A stretch of DNA of 64,000 bases from Mytilus edulis (GCF_963676685.1 NC_092346.1:76399821-76463820); one strand, 5' to 3'; shown: positions 14,001 to 26,900, counted from the stretch's first letter. Notes: generated by a model not told the origin, from the letters alone. Numbers and translations are program-made.

Positions 14001-17000
14001 AGTGTCTCTTGCTGTAGAATTATGAAAACTATGTCATAATGCAAAACAGAGAAAAACCTGGGCATCGATGTACATGCACATCTGCATGTAGATGTTTGTC
14101 CTGTGTATCTTTCCCTTTTCTATCGCTGAAACAAAGAACTGACTTAGTAAATTGTATTGAAATAATGAACTACATTAAGCCTCTCTCAGCAGGTCATACG
14201 GTTTGTAAAAAGAAGTTGGAAGTACTCTACATACTGATAACACAATTGTTCTTGCTGTTAGCAGTTTAATGGAGTTATTTTTGTTTATCACACATGTATG
14301 TATATATGCTTCAATTATAGAGCCGTAATGTAGTGGTTAGTGCATCGGACTACTAACACAAAGATTCCTGGTTCGATTCTTGTTCCGGGATGGAAATTTC
14401 AGGGACTAAATTTTTGGCTCTCATTTGAATCCATGCGAGTATGGTCTTGAGGAAACGACGAAAGGCTGACCCGTGTTCAGAGAGATGCATATCTCTTGCA
14501 CGTAAAAGACACCATTGTAGATGTCGAAAAAGAGCAGGCTAATCTATCGATTTTCTATTTTCTATCGATTTATGAGTTTTGAACATCGGTATACTACTGT
14601 TGCCTTTATTTAAGCCGCTACAAGGCAGCACTCGCACCCGGAAAGTGGACAAGGACAAGTTTCATAACTTGTTTCCAAATCCACTATAAATAAATATGTT
14701 TATACTCAATTACTTTAGACAACACAGAATCATTCTTTAACTTACAGCGAGGCGTGACAACTCTCCGTGTTGAAAGCCAAGTATTGTGACGTTGAGATGA
14801 ATATCAGTAATACAAGTGCTGTTTCGTTGGTTTGAGTTGTACCATGATAGAGTAGAGATTATGTGTGCTATATAAATATATATTCCTCATTATTTGTATT
14901 GTAGACCCATCACATGGTCCAGATCGAAACAATTATGTTGCAGTTATTGTTCCTGTATTGCTCGTTTTATTTCTTATGTTGCTTGTATGTACAGTTAGTT
15001 GGATTCGGTGAGTAACATCTAATATATTGTTCAAGTTAAATTTCCAATTTTATGCATCACTCTCTTCCGAAAGCATGCAGTTTATGAAATATCGGGACAA
15101 AACACAAATACTTTGTATGAAATAAAAAAAAAAACTATTAACAAATATGCTGGACACAATTGTTTAATTCAATAATGTTATGCCTAAATAAATAAGATTC
15201 TATACTGGTTTTTTTCATTCGTTTTGTTGGTTGATATAGTCTCACGTTTAATTTTATCAGTTTTATTGAAATCCACATTTCAGTTCGATATTTTTGTTAA
15301 TCTTTTTTTCTAGGGCCTTTTAATTTTAGTAATTCTATACAAAGTATAGAAGTGAGTTTTGATATAAATATTTGATTGGTTTTGATTTCCTTTTTTTTCA
15401 TCACTAAGTTAAACATTCTTTCTGTAGTTTCCTTCATATTCTAAAACGATATAAAGTAAAGATTGGAAAAGATCGAAGAAGTTTATTTTTACAACACATT
15501 TTTCTTGGGTCTTTCGCTATGACTGACAGGCTTTTTGTTGAAGTAGAAATTCTTATGAACAAATGTATGTAAAAAGGTGATAACAAAACAGGGGGAAAAG
15601 TCGAAAGATACATAAGATACCTTCAAACTCATCAGTAAAAAATAAACTGACAACGCCATGGCAAAAAGAAAAATCCGAAATGACAAACAACAGTTCACAA
15701 AATATAACAGAAATAAAATAAAGACTAAGCAAAATTAACACCACCATAAAACCGTGGGTGATGTTAGGTGCTATGGAATGGTAAGCAGATCCTGCTCCTC
15801 ATTTGGCATTGATATAGTTGCTCATAATAGAACATATCCAGTGGTAAGGTGAGTTTAGTGGGTAACATTCGGGTAAAAGACGGGAGTGTAGTTACAAAGT
15901 ATCTGTCGTCATCTATGCAACAGATGTTTCACAACGGTCAACCAACTCCTTATGGTATCTGTAAAATTCAAAAAGGGATGATTTCAAATTAACTACTTCA
16001 CTCTCTAAGTTTAGTAACTTTTCTGTGAGCAGCAATTCTCTATCAAGGAAACCCTGATAGGATATATCTATCATATTATATTAACTGTGAAATATATGTT
16101 CCATATGCAGGTGCTACATAGAAAATGAAAAGTTTGCAATTTTAACAAGCTAAAATCATCTATTTTGTCGTAAAGTTTTGTGATCCCTATTGTCAATACT
16201 TATCTGCTCGTTAAGGTATGATGCAGACTTATCTGTATCTGTTGTAGCATTTATCTCTAGAATCTCTAGTATGAATTGAGCACCATATTTATGAAATCGT
16301 CAAGAAGATGAGCATAGTTTGTTCATATGGGCATTCATATTATTTGTTTAGAAACCGGTTCTCCAAACGTAATAAATATGTTTTCAAACAAGAAATGAAT
16401 AAATTTTGACAACGTCAGTGTCAAAGACTTAATTGTTTTAGTCTGATTAATATTTTAACAACTGCGATTTCTTCATCCCTTAGACAAGATACTTTTATAT
16501 ACGTTGGGCAGTCCTCTTCTTTTTTTTAAACAAAACAGGACAAACGTTTACAATTTGTCTTAAAGTTTGGAATGGGGTGTACTTGTTTAAAGTATTGAAA
16601 AGTAAAACATTGTTTACTACTGCAAGATGAAAAGTCTTACATTGTATGTACTCTAACAGATCTTTGTAATGCTGTATTACCCACATCACACCACATCTAG
16701 ACAAGGCAGTTGTACAATGACTTTGAGGCCTGGCTTTAATTGCTGATACAATTGATATTCATAATTCAGAAAGATGTTTTGTGGGGCGCTTCGAAAATCA
16801 AGCAATATAACGTTTTTTCGAAAAGACACTTATGCAATTTAGGTATTCAATACAGTGAAGGAAGATCCATTCTTCATTCCAAGGAACATAGAGCAAACAT
16901 AATTATGCGTATCCATAATTTCAACGTTGGTACATTAAGTGTCGTGGATGTAAAGGTTGAATTCAAGGGAATCCTCAATTCATTTCTCAAGCAGTTTTTA

Positions 17001-18428
17001 CAATTTGATTTACATACAAAACGATGTTGTTTAAAATAAAATGACGACTTTATTTATAAAGGCTCTACAAGCAATTTGTATCGCAAGATGGAGAAAATGG
17101 CAGAACGAGACAACTTGAAGGTAATCTTCAAATAATTCTTATGTTTATCAACTTTTTGAATAGTTTAAAATTAAACCAACAGTTTTTCGAATGTAATTAA
17201 CTTTCTACCATTCACCTAGTTGAACATTTCTTGATATTTTTATCCTTTAATACCCAATTTACCACAAACGCCTAAACAGGAATTCAATCACTTTCATCGC
17301 TTTTACTTTTGACTGAAAATTATGATATAAAAGAACAGGCGAACTATGCCAAAGGAATATTCAAAACGTCTAAGACAAAGTGACAATGGCATGGCAAAAA
17401 CGACGAAAAGACAAACAATTGCACAGAAAACATCACATAGAAAACTAAGACTGAGATAAAGATGAGAACACTTATGAAGTGAAAGTCCTCAAGAAAGTAT
17501 CAGTTTATTGAACACATATGACAAGAGGAAAGTACTTTAATGTTTTTTCGTAGGAACTGATATGTCTTCAATAGATATGCAAACAGATTAAAAAGGGCGG
17601 TTGGATTTGTAATTCATATATTGATATATACGGGTAACTCACTATACAGAAGAGAGGTTCACATTACACGGGCTATTAGAGAAAAGTTGTTAGAAGAATC
17701 ATTTTTTATGATAATGGTCCTTGTAAAAACGGCATTTCTAATCATCCCAGCTCCTGCTATATCGTGAAATAAACTAAGACATTGAAAAATGATGTAAAAG
17801 TTCTTTCATCTTTCAAAAGCAAGAAATACAGTCGTGGTAAATATTCCAGCTGATGGTTTGAAATTTATTTTAAAAACTTGTTTGCCTCTTTTTTTTTAAC
17901 ATTGCAGATTTCCATTTAATTTATGATGTGAATTTGGACTGTTATGCTTCTAGTTGTGTGTTATTTGCATCCAATATTTTACCTTAGAAATTTATAATCT
18001 TATTGCCATAATGTATATTGTTTAATGCTAATTAACTTTGTTCATGTTTTAACATTACAGATTCCACAACGATTTCATGTATTATATATTACACAAATAA
18101 ACTTCGAGTTAAATTAACACCAGCCAGTGTTGTTTTTGACCCTGACAATCACGATGAATACGGTTTTGACGACGGTCATTACTGTTCCATCAGGGAATCA
18201 GCGATGATCCGGCCGCTAAACCAAGGTCATGCTTCATTATACTTAAAAGATGGTCCAGAAGACGACAAATATAATCATCTGAATCCAAAAATCGAGAGAA
18301 AGATCACAGATGTGTACTTAAACAATTGCAATATTTACACAAAAATACAAAATGTTCAAAGTGGAAAGCAAACTACTGTTACTCTTCCAAATTATGACAG
18401 GATGGAATTAAACAAGGATCAACATTAA
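8023..18428 (+). CDS. Short EGF/MEGF-type single-pass receptor, paralogue 1 (7 coding exons)
   Basis: Coding exons 8023-8147, 9060-9121, 11283-11394, 12494-12567, 14905-15007, 17062-17120 and 18061-18428. All introns are GT-AG, phases run 2,1,2,1,2,1, and the total is 903 nt (300 residues plus stop). The start is the ATG that opens a hydrophobic signal peptide (about residues 1-26). The ectodomain has a CC pair (50-51) and then an EGF-like cysteine ladder (C64, 79, 82, 91, 95, 97, 101, 108, 110, 117) containing the MEGF-type phrase CKNGYFGKFC. A membrane helix spans about 135-158. The cytoplasmic tail of about 142 residues is tyrosine-rich and includes EDDKYNHL (245-252), an acidic YxxL motif resembling a hemITAM. 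The family (MEGF10/Draper/scavenger receptor F type) normally has many EGF repeats; this protein has about one. Role in recognition or signalling is inferred; the ligand is unknown. Exons 1-6 are too short to stand out as ORFs; support is splice sites, phase and match to the second gene. Confidence 0.85.
12637..12825 (+). repeat. Short dispersed repeat in receptor 1 intron 4
   Basis: Text 'agatataagaagatatggta ... gcaagctataaagggcctca ... aaacaggaaaaccaacgg' matches the family at 58020-58200 and 62.2 kb. It begins 70 bp after exon 4 and gives a spurious ORF of 61 codons. Confidence 0.55.
14321..14690 (+). mobile_element. tRNA-derived SINE (V-SINE/RUDI-like) in receptor 1 intron 4
   Basis: A tRNA-like head has an A box (gtagtggttagtgc) and a B box (ggttcgattct at 14371-14381). 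It is followed by a body with 'gcacgtaaaagacaccattg' and 'gagcaggctaat', and later 'gccgctacaaggcagcactc'. I recognise this as a molluscan V-SINE type, probably the RUDI family. About 60 bp (14550-14613) between the last two blocks look like an inserted fragment of the 'gcggtatactactgttgcc' repeat. Confidence 0.6.
15540..15830 (-). repeat. Dispersed repeat ('AGCAGGATCTGCTTACCC' family), inverted, in receptor 1 intron 5
   Basis: Reverse complement of the family at 30033-30305 and 34849-35125. The shared markers are 'gacaacgccatggcaaaaag' and 'gcagatcctgctcc'. A further shortened copy on the same strand lies at about 17330-17470. Confidence 0.6.
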
Positions 18429-18518
18429 CGTCATGTGTTTTTATTTCAAAAGAAAACTATCAGACAATATTCAATCTACATGAGTTCTATGCGTATTTTT
18501 TGTTTATTATTTTTCTCT

Positions 18519-18524
18519 AATAAA
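18519..18524 (+). promoter_or_regulatory. Poly(A) signal AATAAA of receptor 1
   Basis: A canonical AATAAA lies 91 bases after the stop codon of receptor 1 and 44 bases before a tandem repeat array. It implies a short 3' UTR. Confidence 0.6.
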
Positions 18525-18567
18525 ATATAAGAATACACAGATAAAATATCTTTGATATATGTTTTTA

Positions 18568-19311
18568 ACCGGATTTTTGTGACAAAAATGTCGGTTATTG
18601 ATTTGGGGATGTACGGCGTGCGGCCGGGCGGGCGGGCGGGCGGCAATCAAATGTTGTCCGTGCAATAACCCATGAACCGTTCAACCAAAGCTTTTAAAAT
18701 TTTAATATGTTATTACTGACAACTATACGAAGGTCAAGTTCAATAATGGCGATTTTGACTTTTACCGTTCAGGAGTTATGGTTCTTAAAAGATTGAAAAA
18801 TGGAGTTTCCAGTCGTGTCCGTGCATTTATGCATGAACTGTTCTACCAAAGCCTCCCAAATTTAAATATGTTGTTACTGATGACAGAATGGAGGTCAAGT
18901 TCAATAATGACAATTTTGACTTTTACCGTTCAGGAGTTATGGTTCTTGAAAGATTGAAAAATGGTGTTTTTCCCGTCGTGTCCGTGTATTTTCTCATGAA
19001 CCATTCAACCAAATCTTTTGAAATTTTAATATGTTGTTACTGATGACAAAATAGAGGTCAAGTTCAATAATGACGATTTTGACTTTTACCGTTCAGGAGT
19101 TATGGTTCTTGAAAGATCGTAAAATGGCGTTTCCATTCACGTTGTTGCATTTACTCATGAACCATTCAATCTAAGTTTTTCAAATTTTAATATGTTGATA
19201 CTGATGACAAAATGGAGGTCAAATTTGATATTGACGATTTTCATTTCACCATTCATCAGTAATGGTTCTTGTGATATTGCCAGGACACAAATAAATGTTA
19301 ATAAATCCGGT
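18568..19311 (+). repeat. Four-unit tandem array (about 161 bp) inside short inverted termini
   Basis: The phrase 'catgaac' followed by 'ttcaaccaaa' (or a close variant) recurs at 18671, 18832, 18995 and 19156, periods 161, 163 and 161. Each unit also carries 'ggtcaagttcaata' and 'accgttcaggagttatggtt'. The block is bounded by ACCGGATTT (18568-18576) and its complement AAATCCGGT (19303-19311) and starts with a GC-rich (GGGC)n tract. It lies just after the poly(A) signal of receptor 1. Confidence 0.72.
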
Positions 19312-19344
19312 TTGCTGTCGTTGTGACAGCCTCTTGTTTGCAAA

Positions 19345-20159
19345 TTGCTTCAGTATTAAAATTCAATCATAAATATCATAAAATAAGACCTGGTAGTGCC
19401 TGTTAACATGAAAAACGCTCACTTTAACAATTCAACAATAAAATTTAAAAAAAGGCACCTAATTTTGAAAACAATGTCAAAATCAGTTCGTCAGTACGGG
19501 TAGCTATCTAAAGTTGCTTTATATGCTGGCTGAATATTGCTTTAGAAAAAAGTAACAAATACCATGAAGTTAAATTTGAAAGCTGCAGTAAATGTTTAGA
19601 GAGTAAGTGCATGTATTTGCAATTGTCACACCGTCCACGTAAAAACCATTTTAGTGAATAAAGGAATCTATCACGCCTGAAATCATTCCCGTTGAAAGGT
19701 TTAAGAAATGTCCCGAGTTACGATATATATAAGAAAAATACAATATAATTTAGTTTGTTGAGGGAAACATTAAGTTTGCAGAGATTCAGAAACCATATAA
19801 ACCAAATCTAGAGATTACAAAAGTATAATATTTGTAAAAAAATATTTTACCTATTTCTATAATTTTTCCATAAAAGAGGATTTGTCGTATGAAAGAAAAT
19901 GAACGAGCTGTGCATTAGATGCCAAAGGAGTTCCTATAGGACGGTATAAAAGTCTTGCCATAACGAACAAAAATATTGTCGAGTAATAATCTAAAATGCT
20001 GTTTGCACAACGATTACATGCGGTTGAGATATGATAACTAATTCACTAAAATAGTTCTTTCCTTTGATATTAAAACGAATAATTCGCATTGTCATATATA
20101 AGTGACTGCTGGAACTGTGTTATATTTAAGTTCGATTCACTTCCGCTTAGCTATCTGAG
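19345..20159. other. Unassigned intergenic DNA
   Basis: No gene or recognisable repeat seen. Confidence 0.4.
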
Positions 20160-20772
20160 TTAAGGGCATACGATAGAGTTTTGATCCCGTATTTACCCTG
20201 ATAAAAAATTTCATATAGATTATGTTTTACCTGATTAAATCAAATATGTAATAAAAAATATACCTTCCTGTGCTACTTTTGGAGTAAAATGATGTAGAGA
20301 ATTTTGTAGATTTGCTCAAAATTCGGATTTGTGGCCGTATTTTCCACTTAACTTTTTTGGTTTTAAATATAAGCACAAATTGTTTTTTGTTAAACAATTT
20401 GTAATTTTTGTATTTTATCAGTATCCTACAAATTTATACATTTTGAATTCAGAAATAACTCATATTTATCAAATGTTCATGAATGTAGAAAAAAAAAACA
20501 TCATTTTTTTCTGTATATTTATCAAATTTAAAAAAAAAGCACTATTTTCATTTTCATGAAAATTGGCTCACATAATCTTCTCGCTTAATCAAACCAAATG
20601 GCATTTTAAAAAAGCGGGATCCATGAACTCGTTTTCAAGTTAAATAAGTTTAAATGATAAAAATCAGTCGAAAACTGAATCTTTTCTCGAAGTTATAGTT
20701 TGACGTCGCGAAAATAACAATTTACGTTAGCAACGTCATTACCTCCCCTGAAACTGTATCGTATGCCCTTAA
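20160..20772. mobile_element. Non-autonomous element with TTAA termini (piggyBac-like MITE)
   Basis: Perfect 16-bp terminal inverted repeats TTAAGGGCATACGATA (20160-20175) and its complement (20757-20772), extended imperfectly by 'AGTTT'. The 613-bp interior has no transposase; the one 76-codon frame inside is low-complexity. The TTAA at each end is what piggyBac-type insertion leaves, although without an empty site the TTAA could instead be part of the repeat. Confidence 0.65.
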
Positions 20773-21566
20773 ACAATTTTCAATTGTAGATAATTTTCAT
20801 GTGTGTTGCTGAAATGACTACCTATCAAGTTCTTATTTGTCAATAGTGAGATTGTACAAGATTATGAAAATAAGTCGTTTTAAGAAAATATTTTCCAAAA
20901 CTTTTGAATTTCTATAATAAAATTTTGTGTCGTTGTTGTTGCTCAAAACAAGAGTTTAATCTACATCGTGCGCCCAACAGGAAGTTCTTTTTCTTCCTGA
21001 CCAAAAAATATGCAGGCGTACACGAAAGGCAGCAGTATGATTTATTTTTATCACAAAATGTGTTATGTCTATAAAAGAATTGTTATATAACATGTTGACC
21101 GTGTATAAAATAAGATGGTTTGTAATATACCGTTAAAACAGTTTAACAACATAAAAAAATAAGACTTATCTAGTACGAACCCCATCAAATACCGGGTATT
21201 AACTCAGGTTTTGGGGGAAGGGTAACAGTTTCGGCACCACATGGGATACTCATCGTTTTGTACAAATGTGGTATTAAGTCTAAGTTAGGAATGTCAAAAT
21301 AATGAAAAGGGGAATGGGATTGAGGATACATCCTTTTTCGGTTAGTGTCGTTGGAGTATATGCTGAGGTCTATATATCGTCAATATCTTACTACTTTGTC
21401 GAGCATTTTCTGTAATGTGATTTACAAACACAAACGATTATGTTGTGGACTTCGTCTGCGACGATTAAAGAATATTTCGTCATGGTTGTAGAATAGTTTT
21501 ATTGCAAACACTGGCTATTTGAAGTTAAACCATTGTTGTGACGTCATTCTATTGTTTTGTCCGTTC
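20773..21566. other. Unassigned intergenic DNA
   Basis: No coding region or repeat recognised. Confidence 0.4.
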
Positions 21567-21733
21567 TTTATTTCAGTGATTGGACTATCATTTTACCTGT
21601 AAGAAACCATAATGTTACCTTTAGCTTTCCAATATTTTTAAGAATAGCCCTCCTCTTTCTTAAACATATTGGACAGCGCAATATAGCATAACTGAATATT
21701 ACAGGTAAATGATAGTTCAATCACTGAAATAAA
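21567..21733. mobile_element. Foldback element with about 36-bp inverted arms
   Basis: Left arm begins TTTATTTCAGTGATTGGACT and ends 'ttacctgtaa'; the right arm is its near-perfect complement, with one mismatch and a one-base length difference. The loop of about 95 bp has no coding content. Typical of a MITE. Confidence 0.65.
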
Positions 21734-22870
21734 ACAAAACTATTAATTACTCCAATTGTTTTCATCATGTAAACAAATATACAACCAAAGAACAAATGAC
21801 AATTTAAAAAAAAACATTGTATCAAAGTCACCTTCCAATACAATAATTTGTGTCACTCATGAAAACGGTTTCTTGAGGAAAAAATCATTTTCAAATTTAT
21901 TGTTAACACTACCAATACTTGTATCATAGCCATTTTTCTCAGGTTTTTTGGGGGGTTGTCTCTTTTAGCATTTATTCAATAAGTTGCTTATGCTCGTTGT
22001 AAGTCTTGTTTTTGTTAATTTTATGAATTTCTTTTTTCAAAATATTTATCCTCGTCCGTCTTTAGGTTATCAAAATTTACTTCTGGTGTTGCTCTTATTC
22101 TTACTAATAGGATTTTCAACTACAATCAAAATTAAAAAGCAATAAAGTAATGCATCTATAATTGAAGATCATGCTGCAATACAATGGCCACGAACAACCG
22201 AAACCTTATCCCGTGTACAAAGTGCGAATCTAGAACTTCCTTCATAAACTAGGAGACTATAATAATTTTTATAATTTTCAGGTTTTGTCGTTGATTTGCA
22301 AGTTATTTTCTCATATTATTGCATCAATATGATGCAACACTTCAATAAGTTTATCTGTCAAACAATCCGATTCGCACTTTTTTCGTAGTGGTTGTTTTAT
22401 AAAAGATTTTTTTTCAAAAGAAAATCGAGACAAATTATTTTTCGGTAACACTTAAAAAAACACAAGAGCCTCAATACACAAATAAACGATAAAAGAGCGA
22501 CATGACCTTGCAGAAAGAAGAAAAACAGAAAGGGGGGTCAGGTGGTACCGTTTGGGTAAACAATAGCAGTCTCTTGAAAATTCCAACAACAGAATGTAAC
22601 TAAGTGTTTGTTGTTATCTCTTCATTTGTTCATATTATCTATACATTTGAAATATAATCGACTGCGGTGCACTCGATATGGTTTAAAAAGAACCTGTCTT
22701 CATACGCTATTCTTTATTTTCCTCATTTACCTAGTAAAAATAAACCGGAAAAGAAACAAGAAACAAATAAAAGAGGCCTATATTTTGAAATATTATATAT
22801 ATATATAAAACTTGCCATTATTAGCTGCTTTGACTATATCCTCTTTGTAATCCACACTGAATAGATTCTG
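21734..22870. other. Unassigned intergenic DNA
   Basis: AT-rich, with poly-T and poly-A runs; no gene or repeat assigned. Confidence 0.35.
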
Positions 22871-22872
22871 AC

Positions 22873-22995
22873 TAAAATTGAAAATGGAAATGGGGAATGT
22901 TTCAAAGAGACAACAACCCGACCAAATAAAAAACAACAGCAGAAGGTCACCAACAGGTCTTCAATGTAGCGAGAAATTCCCGCACCCGGAGGTGA
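22873..22995 (-). mobile_element. 3' tail fragment of the retroelement family
   Basis: Matches 44546-44675 closely, including 'gcagaaggtcaccaacaggt' and 'gcgagaaattcccgca'. 5'-truncated on the element's own strand. Confidence 0.62.
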
Positions 22996-23908
22996 ATACA
23001 CATTTGATTTTAATCCAAATTTTGAAACAACACAATCACTAATAAGACATCTCTTTTTTCGTTTTTGCATTAATCAAGCATATACTTTCATCACTTTATC
23101 CATTTTGAAACACAAAACGCATGTAAAGGTATTCACGGAAACTATGAGCGGGAACTATAAGTAGTCCTTGCGCACGCAAAAATCATAATACGCATACCCT
23201 GTGGTTTTTTTTTCTTTTTTCTTCATGTAGCAAAACATGTTGTTTTCCTTCATCTGTACTTTCTTTTTGTCTATTTTTTTAAGTTGTGCTACTGTTTGAA
23301 GGGGTCAACATGTAGGATATATTTTAATGTAAAGAAAGTTTATTCACAAAAATAGGTTCATATTTGATGAAATTAAATCTTTGCTTGCTGTTACTTTTCT
23401 TTTACCTTTTTCGACGTATTAAACAATGTTTTTAATAAAATATAAGCCTCTGACAATCCATTCATTCTGTTATCGGCTTATATCCCTTACATCTATATAT
23501 ACCATAAGTGTCCATATGCCCGTTTAGTCTTTCATCAATTACATCATAGCCAAACATATTCGAAAAGTATAACTACAACGCCTTTTGCTCATGTTTATCC
23601 ATAATCTTCAGATGCTATAACTCATAATGGGCTTTATAACATCTACTAGATAAAAGCATTTTTTTTATTTGGAAATTAAAAAGTATGATCGAAAACGTTG
23701 TGGGCGAGAATGTATTCCCATGCTAAGTAAGAGACGGAAACAATGTAATGCCAGATGTCAAATTTCAATAGATCAATATGATCCACTTAAAATGAAAACT
23801 TAATTGCATTTAGAATAATAATAAACAGTTACTGTACTTTGATTTGTACAATGCATAAAAAGATCTTGCTAAAAATCAACAAATCACAATTTACTAAAAT
23901 TTTCAAAT

Positions 23909-26900
23909 ATGAATATCTTGTATGTACTATTGTTTGTGTTTTGTTGTTCGGGCCAAGAGAGCTACGGTAAATGTGGGTAACGTATTTTATTTTTTTGGTT
24001 CTACAATTCTTTAAAAGCTTTAAAAAAGGAATATTCGTGAGATATAGAAAGACAACAGAAAACCTTCTTCATTTAAATAAGATGAAGACACAGATTTTTT
24101 TTTTATTGTAGTTAGTAAATGTTGTAGGAACCGGAAATTTTAATGATTTTTACTTTACAGGTTTAACATAATTATTCCAACAAATGATGTGTCAAATGTC
24201 TAAGTATAGCCATTATATAATTAACATAATTTGACTGTCCCTTTGGTATCTTTCGTTCCTCTTTTACATAAATTTAAATGATATTTATAAGCTGTTTACT
24301 GTATCAACAAAAATGCATATGTCTTGTTCATTATATATACAAATATCAATAAAGGCAACAGTTGTATACCGCTGTTCGAAAGTCAGAATTCATTTGAGAG
24401 AAAACAAATCCGGGTTAAAAGCTAATATGAGGTAAACACATCAAATATAAGAGGAAAATGATGAAACAACAGATACACGGTTACACTATCGCAATGTCCG
24501 CATTTGGAAATCGACGTTCACAAACAAAACAAATTTAATGTTCTTTTTAGTAAAACCAATATTTCAAATAATTAATGCACTACTATTTTTCGGATTCAAC
24601 CACTGATTGGCTGACTTTATGTTGAGAGATCAACATGTGTTCGAAGTTCCTTCGAAACAAGTAAGACACTTTTTAATGTTTGTGCAGTTTGTGTCTTTTA
24701 TCTACATGTAGGTTTTTTTAAATAATGGGAATCCGCTTAGCCAAACATATAAGTTCTGTCGGGGAAAATGTGGCTGAGAGACTAGCTTATATTGTCAGAC
24801 GACACCTTATTGGGGTTTTTGTCCTGTAATACCGACTTTTTGTTTAATTTATTTACGTTTTTGCCTCCGTATATCTTAAAAGTTATAAGAGAACAGCAAA
24901 AACTTAAATTAGTACAAATGATCTGCAAGAAAAGATCTAAAATTCAGATAATATTGAAGAAAGTCCTCTAGTGACTGATTTTTGAAGTTTTGCTTTTTAT
25001 TAACGATTTTAACAACAAACAATTGTTTTTTTCGTATATCTTAAAGATGATAATAGATGAAAAGTACATAAATTAGCAAAAATTGTCAGCATACCCAGAT
25101 CTACTTTTAAGTAAAACAAGAAGGGAAAGTATCTGACGACTCCTTATTGGAGTTTCTTCCTTTTAACAACGATATTTAACACCTAATAAGATCTATAGAC
25201 ACTATAGAGAGAAATTGTGAACAGATAAAAACATTACCACCAATACAAGATTAACCAAAAGAGATTTTTGAGGATACTTCTATTCTAGTACGCAATATGT
25301 TCAAGAGTGTCCAAAGTTGAAGATGCAAATTGACCATAAGTACATGTAAGCCACACAAGCTATTTAGACAGCACAATTTCATTCTGTAAAGAAATGAGTA
25401 ATAATTCAATAAGACTTTTTTCCAAGTGAAATCATATCATTGATACCTTGTTATTCTTTTCGTTGTTTTCATGTATGTATTAAAATAACGCTATACTATT
25501 CATATCGTACATGTATGTTCATGTATCTTGCTAATTTTATTTCAAATATATGATAAACGTGTGTAAAGTACAGAACTGAACCATGACGAACATAAATCAT
25601 ACCATGACATTACTTAACAAAACATTGACATTCGGTTGTTGTCTGCTCTATGGTCGGGTTTTGTCGCTTTGACACATTCCCTATTTCTTTTCTCAATTTT
25701 ACATTGAATTTTAGAAAAAAAAAAAAAATTTGCGAACGTGGCGATTTTTTCCCGTCAGAATATTAAAAAGTAATTAATATGATAAGATATTACAAAGATA
25801 CCGTCCTATTTAAACTGGCATATTCCATTAAAACAGGACGGAGAGAAGCAAAGACTGCATGAATATTATTTTTCTTTCCTCGTTGAATACACATATTTTG
25901 TTGGAATGGATGTTGTTTAAAATTTTATCCAATCTGCTACATATTAGTAATAAAATTCTGAATGATTTTATTTAAAATGACCTTTTAGGTAATAATTAAT
26001 CAGGTTACCGCTAATCAAATGCACCGATCATCATGGTCATTTCACTCATATACTTTTGGCCAGAACCAATTTGCGCCAATTACAGTCTTTTGGAGTTGTG
26101 GGTCCTCAATGCTCTTCAACTTTGTACTTGTTTGGCTTTATGACTGCTTTGATCTGGTCGTCACTGATGAGTCTTATGTACACAAAACGCGCGTCCGGCG
26201 TATTAAATTATAATCCTGGTACCTTTGATAACTATTAAGAAGATAGAAAATGCAAAACTGTTTTCTCATGGTATAAGTTGCGCCAATAAATAGAATCAAA
26301 TCGCGCCAATTTTACCTGAGTATTTTTTTTAACTATATTTTACATATAACCATTGATTTAATTTGGTTATGTCATTAAAGGTAGGTGATGTAATACATTC
26401 TGTAATGAAACTGAAATATAACCGCTGCGCAAAATTTTGATGTCCTATACTGCAGTGGAAATGAAAACATTGTAAATGAAACAAAGTGCTTGGCGTTTTG
26501 TCTGAATTGCGAATAATAATCTCATTATTTTTTTTATTTTTTTTTTTTATTTTCTTTCCTTTTGTATTACATGTGAAGTAATCACATTCGCTGACCACTT
26601 ATAATAAGATGGTCACTAACATTGATAAAATGCTATTGATTGATGTGCTGCAAGGGAGATAAAAAAAATCTATGGAAATGACTTTTGTCTTTAGGACTCG
26701 AATAGCAAACTCTTGTTCCGTGAAACAAAACATTGTTTATAAATTGAAAATATTTTATTTGGAAATCAAATGGAAGCGATAGTTTTATCTCAGTTTTGAG
26801 CTTTCTGAAAAGCACTTATTTAGACATTTCTAAAATTTTGAAATTGGAAATCTCTAATATTACTACCTGTATACAAATAATACAGGAATTGCATTAATAT

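Noticed and set aside
14039-14269. Cysteine-rich short frame (CTCTSACRCLSC) in receptor 1 intron 4, possibly another EGF exon
   Set aside because: The cysteine spacing does not fit the ladder, and splicing exon 4 directly to 14905 already gives a consistent phase and the membrane segment.
16740-17039. 99-codon frame immediately before exon 6 of receptor 1
   Set aside because: It lies within intron 5, in no supported reading of the gene, and has no recognised domain.
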